Shown here: positions 59,330 through 64,000 of the stretch, piece after piece | Numbering within the stretch: position 1 is the first letter of the stretch | Layout: every line of letters begins with the position of its first letter | From: Amycolatopsis arida | GTDB taxonomy: Bacteria > Actinomycetota > Actinomycetes > Mycobacteriales > Pseudonocardiaceae | NCBI RefSeq assembly: GCF_900115565.1 | Contig: NZ_FOWW01000002.1 | Location: 793,160 to 857,159, forward strand | Direction: 5' to 3' | DNA: 64,000 nt | Notes under the pieces: model-generated | The model's database searches: none | What the model was told of the DNA's origin: nothing | The model's input: the letters and a program-made list of their open reading frames with translations, nothing else | Translations under genes and position numbers: made by a program

Positions 59330-59506
59330 TCAGCGGGTGCGGAGGTGGGTCAGGAACGCGTGCCAGGCCGGGCGGGAGTAGGTCTGGGTGCCGCCGTCAC
59401 GGTCCTTGGTGTCACGCACCCGCACCGGCTCGACGTTCAGCGCCACCTCCACACAGGCACCGTTCTCGCCGCTGTGGCTGGAGGTCCGCCAGATCGGGGT
59501 GGTCAT
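59330..59506 (-). CDS. DUF397 protein, copy 1
   Basis: A 58-aa protein (MTTPIWRTSSHSGENGACVE, VRVRDTKDRDGGTQTYSRPA, ending LTHLRTR). It overlaps the XRE regulator stop by 4 nt (ATGA), so it is co-translated with it. In such pairs the small protein is thought to modulate the regulator. It differs from copy 2 mainly in HSGE versus YTGQ. Confidence 0.92.
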   Translation of the reverse strand: MTTPIWRTSSHSGENGACVEVALNVEPVRVRDTKDRDGGTQTYSRPAWHAFLTHLRTR

Positions 59507-60357
59507 TCTCGCTCCTTCAGCACGGTCGCGATGAACGCCGCGGTGTCCTCGGGGTTCATCGCCTTCTTCCCGATGCTAGCGAGCGCGTCCCGATGTGTCT
59601 GCACGTCGTAGACATCGGGCACGAAGGCGCCGGAGCTGTAGTGCTCGAAGTACAGCACCGGGCTCACCTCGGGGAACTCGTACAGGATGAACGGGCCGTG
59701 CAAACCCGGATGCCAGCCGCAGCGGGTCGGTACCACCTGCAGGGTGATGTTCGGCCGAGCGGCCATCTGGAGCAGGAAGTCCAGCTGGTCGAGCATCACG
59801 GTCTCGTCGCCGATCATGTCCCGGATGGCGGCCTCGCCGACCAGCGCCAGGAGCTCCACCGGGTCGCGGCGGCGGGTGATGACCTCGCGCCGACCGACGC
59901 GGACCATCACCCGCTGGTCGATCTCCTGCTGCGACCGCTGTCCACTGCTCATCACCGCACGGACGTAGTCCGGGGTCTGCAGCAGGCCGGGTACGTACAT
60001 GGGTGCCCACTCGGTGATCTTCGTGGCCGTGCGCTCGCACTCCATCACACCGGCCATCTGCTGCGGGATGCCGGGCATGCCGGCGGTCAGCCAGTTCGGG
60101 TCGGCCGCGTTGCGCGCGAGGTCCAGCACCAGCCGCCGCCGCTCGCCGGTCACCTTCAGCGCGCCGAGCACCGACGCCACGTCCTCCAGCGTGGGAACCC
60201 GTTGTCCGGTCTCCCAGTGGGATACGGTGCTGTGGGACATGCCGAGCATCTCGCTCAGCGCCCGTCCGCTGATCTTCGCCTCCAGGCGCAGCTCGCGCAG
60301 GGCCGCCGCCAGCGCCCGCGCCCGTGGGGTGTTGGGATCGATGGATTTGGGGGGCAT
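59503..60357 (-). CDS. XRE-family regulator with DUF5753 domain
   Basis: A 284-aa regulator of the actinomycete XRE/DUF5753 class that pairs with DUF397 proteins. The helix-turn-helix reads ALSEMLGMSHSTVSHWETGQ (about 32-51). The C-terminal DUF5753 has YVPGLLQTPDYVRAVMSS, LQMAARPNITLQVVP and EHYSSGAFVPD. The start at 60357 (MPPKSIDPNTPRARAL) is typical; an upstream in-frame ATG at 60393 is less likely. Confidence 0.9.
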   Translation of the reverse strand: MPPKSIDPNTPRARALAAALRELRLEAKISGRALSEMLGMSHSTVSHWETGQRVPTLEDVASVLGALKVTGERRRLVLDLARNAADPNWLTAGMPGIPQQMAGVMECERTATKITEWAPMYVPGLLQTPDYVRAVMSSGQRSQQEIDQRVMVRVGRREVITRRRDPVELLALVGEAAIRDMIGDETVMLDQLDFLLQMAARPNITLQVVPTRCGWHPGLHGPFILYEFPEVSPVLYFEHYSSGAFVPDVYDVQTHRDALASIGKKAMNPEDTAAFIATVLKERE

Positions 60358-60464
60358 GGGGAAATAGAAGCGGGCCGGGCGGCGTTTGACCATCCCTCGA
60401 TCAGGGCCTTTTGTCTACGTCTTTGCAGACAGCCACCCTTGGCCGAAGGAGAAAGGGGAGCGAG

Positions 60465-60680
60465 ATGAATGACGTACGCCTGGACGCCTGGGCCCAACTC
60501 GACGAGACATGCCCGGTCACCGTGCGCGTGGTGGGGGACGAGGCCCAGTTCCTCGTCGGTGAGATCGGCGCCACCCTGTCCATCGTGGCCGATGAGGACG
60601 GCGTGCGGAAGCTCCACGCCGCCACCACCGAGGCAATGCACAAGATCCGCGCGGCAGCCATCGCCGCCCTCCCTCGCTGA
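60465..60680 (+). CDS. small hypothetical protein near XRE/DUF397 module
   Basis: A 71-aa protein beginning MNDVRLDAWAQLDETCPVTV, with ATLSIVADEDGVRKLHAATT and a helical tail. GGGGAG lies directly upstream of the ATG at 60465. It is divergent from the XRE gene and probably belongs to the same regulatory island. No family recognised. Confidence 0.65.
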   Translation: MNDVRLDAWAQLDETCPVTVRVVGDEAQFLVGEIGATLSIVADEDGVRKLHAATTEAMHKIRAAAIAALPR

Positions 60681-60812
60681 TCCCAGCCAACCCCTTACGG
60701 GAATTCACCCGGTCGCGCCGAACGCGATTCCCGCCACACCGATGGGCAAGCCAAGACTGGCTTTCCTACATTTACGGATTTGTCCTGTCTGCCGTCCGGG
60801 ATCGAGGCAACG

Positions 60813-61295
60813 ATGCCGATCATCTATGCGCGGCTGTTACCGCAACACGCGACCGGCGAGTCCGCGCGCTGCACGCACCTCGTCGTGCTCCCCGCCAACG
60901 GGGCCCTTCCGTCGGCGCTGGTCGCGTTGTGCGGCATGAGTTTCCCACCGGGGGTGCTGGAGAACCTGCCGGAGATCGGTGGCGCGCCGTGCACCGCCTG
61001 CCTCGCCACCCCGGGACCCACTCCTGCCGGCGGGCCGCCCGTCCGCCGCCCCTCGCCCCATCCGCGCCGCGGCCCTGCCATCCCAGCGGGAAGAACCTCG
61101 GCGGTGGGCCTGCGCGAGACGCGTCTGGTGCACCGGGTCCCCGCCCACCCGCTCGCGTCGGTGCTCGACGGCCGCACCGTGGTCATCACCACCTGCGGCG
61201 TCCTGGGCTGGCTGCTCCGCGACGAGCCACCCACCACCTGGCCCCGCTGCACCTCATGCCATGACACGCGGCGAACCCCTCCTGCCCCCGAGTAG
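60813..61295 (+). CDS. hypothetical protein with two CxxC motifs
   Basis: A 160-aa protein starting MPIIYARLLPQHATGESARC. CxxC motifs occur in GAPCTACLA (about 68) and WPRCTSCHD (about 150), with lone Cys/His residues in between, so it may bind zinc. The middle is Pro/Arg-rich and probably disordered. It follows the small protein and may belong to the XRE island. No recognised family. Confidence 0.5.
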   Translation: MPIIYARLLPQHATGESARCTHLVVLPANGALPSALVALCGMSFPPGVLENLPEIGGAPCTACLATPGPTPAGGPPVRRPSPHPRRGPAIPAGRTSAVGLRETRLVHRVPAHPLASVLDGRTVVITTCGVLGWLLRDEPPTTWPRCTSCHDTRRTPPAPE

Positions 61296-61467
61296 CAAGC
61301 GACACGACCGGACGACACCGCGAACCGGACCGCGGCCCGAACGACGAAGGCCCGAAGAACACCTGGGCCGAAGGCACTCAGCGAGACGAGCGGACCAGAG
61401 CACCGGCCAAGGCGACCGGCCCGGAGGACACGTCCCCTGATCACCAACCCCGAACGCGTTGGCCCCC

Positions 61468-61499
61468 GAGTGGCGCACCGCTCCCACGACGTCCACTGA
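61468..61499 (+). pseudogene. dnaE2 3'-end remnant in front of CRISPR array 2
   Basis: The sequence ends CGC TCC CAC GAC GTC CAC TGA (encoding HRSHDVH and a stop), matching the dnaE2 end (HRSRDFH and a stop) base for base except at about five positions. It is followed, as dnaE2 is, by a spacer and the CRISPR leader. The 309-nt gap 61296-61604 holds only this remnant and the leader. Confidence 0.6.
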
Positions 61500-61538
61500 C
61501 CGCGGTAGTGTCGCCCTCGCCGCAGAGTTCCCGACCCG

Positions 61539-61604
61539 CTGGCTTTCCAGGACAAAGTAAAGGAAAATCGACCAGAAGCCGCACAAAACCCCTGGTCAAC
61601 AAGT
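61539..61604 (+). promoter_or_regulatory. CRISPR leader 2
   Basis: GCTGGCTTTCC, then GACAAAGTAAAGGAAAATCG and a final ACAAGT before the first repeat. It is highly similar to leader 1. Confidence 0.8.
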
Positions 61605-61937
61605 CTCTTCCCCGCACACGCGGGGGTGGTCCATTGCGGTAATGGACATCGGGGGTCCACGACTTCTCTTCCCCGCACACGCGGGGGTGGTCCCTTCGGG
61701 AAGTGGATGGTGTCGCCGGGCTTGCCCTCTTCCCCGCACACGCGGGGGTGGTCCGGTGCGCGCGTTGGTGATCTGGCCGTGCAGCTGCTCTTCCCCGCAC
61801 ACGCGGGGGTGGTCCCGTGGCGGAGGCTTCGTCGATCTCGTCGATCAGCTCTTCCCCGCACACGCGGGGGTGGTCCCGCAGACGCTAGGTCCGCCTCCGG
61901 GACGTTGAAGTCTTCCCCGCACGCGCGGGGGTGCGGG
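61605..61937 (+). CRISPR. type I-E-like CRISPR array 2 (6 repeats, 5 spacers)
   Basis: 28-nt repeats start at 61605, 61666, 61727, 61788, 61849 and 61910 with 33-nt spacers. The first five are essentially identical (CTCTTCCCCGCACACG core, GTGGTCC end). The last is degenerate (GCACGCGCGGGGGTGCGGG). The first base differs from array 1 (C versus A), so the two arrays are distinct. All five spacers are open in at least one frame; one resembles a phage capsid motif. Confidence 0.96.
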
Positions 61938-62009
61938 GCGATCATGTCCCGTTGTGCCGACCGTGTCGCGTGCTGCGGAATTCCGGGGACAGGGGCGGCC
62001 CGCACTCGC

Positions 62010-62015
62010 TATGCT
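62010..62015 (+). promoter_or_regulatory. possible -10 box for the tRNA pair
   Basis: TATGCT lies 10 nt before the first tRNA, which suits a transcription start at or just before the mature 5' end. No clear -35 box is seen. Confidence 0.35.
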
Positions 62016-62025
62016 CGGCGCCGCT

Positions 62026-62097
62026 CATGGAGTAGATCAGCGGTAGATCACCCGGCTGTTCACCGGGAGGGCGCGGGTTCGACTCCCGCCTCCATGT
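62026..62097 (+). tRNA. tRNA-like, anticodon GTT (Asn), atypical
   Basis: A 72-nt cloverleaf folds with no mismatch: acceptor CATGGAG/CTCCATG, D-arm GATC/GATC, anticodon stem CCCGG/CCGGG with loop CTGTTCA, 5-nt variable loop, T-arm GCGGG TTCGACT CCCGC. The anticodon is GTT. Position 37 is C, where purines are normal. The discriminator is T and no CCA is encoded. The sequence is unlike the housekeeping actinobacterial tRNA-Asn as I remember it, so this may be an accessory or specialised tRNA. Confidence 0.75.
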
Positions 62098-62118
62098 CGA
62101 CGGGACCAACCCGCACTA

Positions 62119-62190
62119 CCTGGCGTAGCTCAGTGGCAGAGCACCCGGCTTCGGACCGGGAGGGCGCGAGTTCGACCCTCGCCGCCAGGT
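62119..62190 (+). tRNA. tRNA-like, anticodon TCG (Arg), atypical
   Basis: A 72-nt cloverleaf with perfect stems: acceptor CCTGGCG/CGCCAGG, D-arm GCTC/GAGC, anticodon stem CCCGG/CCGGG with loop CTTCGGA, variable AGGGC, T-arm GCGAG TTCGACC CTCGC. It shares the anticodon stem and variable loop exactly with the preceding tRNA, so the two are paralogues. Anticodon TCG (codon CGA) is unusual for a high-GC actinomycete. The protein gene starts 22 nt after its end. Confidence 0.75.
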
Positions 62191-62212
62191 CCGCCCCGAC
62201 CCGGAGTCCGCC

Positions 62213-64000
62213 GTGCCCCACCACTACGCCCTCGGTCAGCTCCACCGGGCCATGGCCAGGCTCGCCGATCTCGACGACCCGGCGGCCCGCGACCGGGCGG
62301 CCGCCAAGGTGCGCCGCTGGCGGGACGTGCTGGAGGGGATGGCCAGCGGCCGCGTCGAGGTCGGCTCGCGCACCCCGGTCGCGGACACCCCGGCCTGGGT
62401 CACCCTCGAGGTCGCGCACGGCGGTTTCGCCACCGGCCGCTACCTGGCCGAGGCACCGCTGACCGAGGACGAGGCCGCCCGCCTGGCCACCCTGCCCGAC
62501 GACGTCCCCGGCCGCACCAACCGGGAACGGCTCAACCTCTGGTACCTCGGCGACGACGGCCAGGCCGAGCTGTTGGACGCCCTGCGCCGCGGCCACTACC
62601 GGGTGGAGCTGCCGGAGGACGCCGCGCTCCCCGTGGTGGTCCTGCTCCTGGACAAGGGCCTCGCCGAACCCGCCCTGGACCTGGTCGCCGAGCTGCGCCC
62701 GCTGATGCACCGGCTGCGGTTCACCCCGCGGTTCGCGCCGACGCCCCGCCCCTCCGGCTCCGCCGTGCGCCTGGCGTCGGTCGGGACCGTGGTCGAATCG
62801 CTGCGCGCGGTCCGGGTCCCGCCGCGGGTCGCGGCCATGCGCGAGACGCTGGGCGTGTGGAACCCGCGCTACGACCGGCTGGTCGCGCTGTGGTGCGCCA
62901 CGGTCGAGGGTGACCTTCCCTACCTGGACGACACCGGGGCGGTGCGCGGCGGCTGGCCCTGCCGGCGCTGGCCCGCGGACTGGGCGGAGCAGCGGGTCCG
63001 CTGGCTCGACGACTACACGAAGACCGCCAGGAGGCATCCGACCACCGGCCGGCACGCCCACCCGAAGGGCAACTTCACCCGGCTGCGCCGCGCCCTGGAG
63101 TCCTGCCCGGACGGCAGCGCCGCGTTGTCCGCCCGGGAGGTCGGCTGGATCCGCCGGGCCCTCGCCAACACGCTCACCCGGCACGGCTCACCGGAGTCCG
63201 AGCGCCGCGCGGCACTGCGGGCCACCCAGGCCGGCGTCGTCGCCGCGCCCACCAACGCGGCACTCGCCGACCTGCTCGCCCGCCGGCTGGCCACCCACGC
63301 CGCCGACGGCGGCCTCTCCTCACTCGACCCGATCGCCGCACCCGTGTCCGAAACGGACACCTACGAGATCCCGGCGGAAACACCGATCCCGGACCACCTG
63401 CTGCGCAAGGCCGCTCGCGCGCTGGAGGCCCCGGTCGACGAGCTGGTGCGCCGCGGGATCATCGCGTCCGGTGAGACACTCGCCGCCGTGCTGCCCCAGC
63501 TCACCTCCCGGCTGGTCGCGGCCGGCCTCGACGATCCGGTGCTGACCGGCCTGTACGAACAGACGTACCTGGCGTTCCGGCGCCGCCGCGGCCTGCTGCT
63601 GCTCGACCTGGCGCACCAGGTTCGGTTCGAGGAGTTGCCCTGGGTGTCCGTGCTGGCACCGTGCCGGTCCGAGCGGCTGGACGACGCCACCGCCGCGCAC
63701 CGGGCGCTGCGGGAGGCCAGTCTCCTGGCCCTGACGGCGTTCCCGCACGCGCTGCTGCCCAACCCACTGGTCCACGAGCTCGGCGCGCTGGCCAGCCGGG
63801 CCGGGCTCCGACTGCCGCTGGTCGAGGAGGTGGCCGCGGACATCTTCATGGGCACCTTCACCACCAAATGGCGGGACGCCACGGTCGTGGCGAGCCGGAC
63901 CATGGCCGGCACGCTGTACGCGCGCTACTACGACCTGCCTTCGGAGTCGCTGTGGACGGTGCGGCCACGCTCGCGCGTCCGCTGGGGCAAGCGGACCGCG
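62213..64000 (+). CDS. large uncharacterised protein downstream of tRNA pair (runs off window)
   Basis: An open frame of 596 codons with no stop before the window end. The GTG at 62213 has GGAG 6 nt upstream. N-terminal region: YALGQLHRAMARLADLDDPA then KVRRWRDVLEGMASG and VTLEVAHGGFATGRYLAE. Middle: WYLGDDGQAELLDALRRGHY, RETLGVWNPRYDRLVALWC, GNFTRLRRALESCPDGSAA. Later: SRLVAAGLDDPVLTGLYEQT, LLLLDLAHQVRFEELPWVSV, FMGTFTTKWRDATVVASRTM, RPRSRVRWGKRTA. No known catalytic motif, signal peptide or membrane helix is evident. Its start 22 nt after a tRNA suggests co-transcription. The family is not recognised. Confidence 0.75.
   Translation, partial: MPHHYALGQLHRAMARLADLDDPAARDRAAAKVRRWRDVLEGMASGRVEVGSRTPVADTPAWVTLEVAHGGFATGRYLAEAPLTEDEAARLATLPDDVPGRTNRERLNLWYLGDDGQAELLDALRRGHYRVELPEDAALPVVVLLLDKGLAEPALDLVAELRPLMHRLRFTPRFAPTPRPSGSAVRLASVGTVVESLRAVRVPPRVAAMRETLGVWNPRYDRLVALWCATVEGDLPYLDDTGAVRGGWPCRRWPADWAEQRVRWLDDYTKTARRHPTTGRHAHPKGNFTRLRRALESCPDGSAALSAREVGWIRRALANTLTRHGSPESERRAALRATQAGVVAAPTNAALADLLARRLATHAADGGLSSLDPIAAPVSETDTYEIPAETPIPDHLLRKAARALEAPVDELVRRGIIASGETLAAVLPQLTSRLVAAGLDDPVLTGLYEQTYLAFRRRRGLLLLDLAHQVRFEELPWVSVLAPCRSERLDDATAAHRALREASLLALTAFPHALLPNPLVHELGALASRAGLRLPLVEEVAADIFMGTFTTKWRDATVVASRTMAGTLYARYYDLPSESLWTVRPRSRVRWGKRTA

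Noticed and set aside
58661-62000. Search for cas genes near the arrays
   Set aside because: All frames were read. Only DUF397, XRE/DUF5753 and two small hypothetical proteins are credible; none resembles Cas1, Cas2, Cas3 or Cascade subunits.
61626-62462. Plus-strand ORF spanning array 2 and the tRNAs
   Set aside because: It reads through repeats and tRNA genes. The true coding frame downstream starts at 62213 in another phase.
62060-63184. Reverse-strand ORF opposite the large unknown protein
   Set aside because: Antisense shadow with Gly/Arg/Gln-biased composition. The plus frame has consistent protein-like sequence and a ribosome site.

Overview
The window is very GC-rich (third codon positions almost always G or C), with many GTG and some TTG starts, 4-nt stop/start overlaps and actinobacterial families (DasR, AfsR/SARP, DUF397 with XRE, PPOX F420 oxidoreductase, DUF3159, DUF4383, DnaE2). 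It fits a chromosomal segment of a Pseudonocardiaceae-type actinomycete (Amycolatopsis, Prauserella or Saccharopolyspora neighbourhood). That assignment is inference from gene content; no 16S is present.

Layout. 1-2,938: thiO (partial) behind a TPP riboswitch, divergent from menC and thiE. 3,104-8,688: a repeat-bearing membrane protein, then an amino-sugar locus in which dasR is coupled to an MFS exporter and divergent from a SIS-domain protein and a GlcNAc-type kinase, with a DasR operator between them. 8,685-15,529: DUF3159, SGNH hydrolase, a decayed gene, an unknown two-gene unit (DUF6932-like plus partner), and an AfsR-like regulator. 15,861-19,291: ectABCD with a terminator. 19,956-29,541: a frameshifted membrane gene, a HhH-GPD protein, a PPOX protein, Abi-alpha and LapA-like proteins, an mhq-like quinone-response unit (VOC dioxygenase, hydrolase, divergent MarR), an orphan vapC with a beheaded vapB, a two-component system, a secreted DUF1996 protein and an ArsR/SRPBCC pair. 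29,529-40,301: a full phenylacetate catabolic locus (paaE-D-C-B-A-Z, paaH, thiolase, paaI-K-R) with two PaaR-like operators and two tandem micro-ORFs between paaZ and paaA. 40,526-49,865: an iron-box-controlled staphyloferrin-B-like siderophore locus. 49,880-55,099: remnants, small proteins, a lipase and an acyl-CoA ligase that share an operator-like palindrome. 55,307-64,000: LexA-box dnaE2, two type I-E-like CRISPR arrays without cas genes enclosing an XRE/DUF397 island, then two unusual tRNAs running into a large unrecognised protein that continues beyond the window.

How the parts work together. Iron limitation should release the siderophore genes: SbnA and SbnB make diaminopropionate, SbnH decarboxylates an intermediate, three NIS synthetase domains join the parts, and a lipoprotein recaptures the product. 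Phenylacetyl-CoA made by PaaK is epoxidised by PaaABC(D)E, ring-opened by PaaZ and beta-oxidised by PaaH and the thiolase, under PaaR control. Ectoine genes give osmoprotection. Dispersed 21-bp-period repeats and ATGAAGG palindromes punctuate the gene junctions. The least explained parts are the tRNA pair with its downstream protein, the duplicated dnaE2-tail/leader/CRISPR block, the paa micro-ORFs and the DUF6932 pair.
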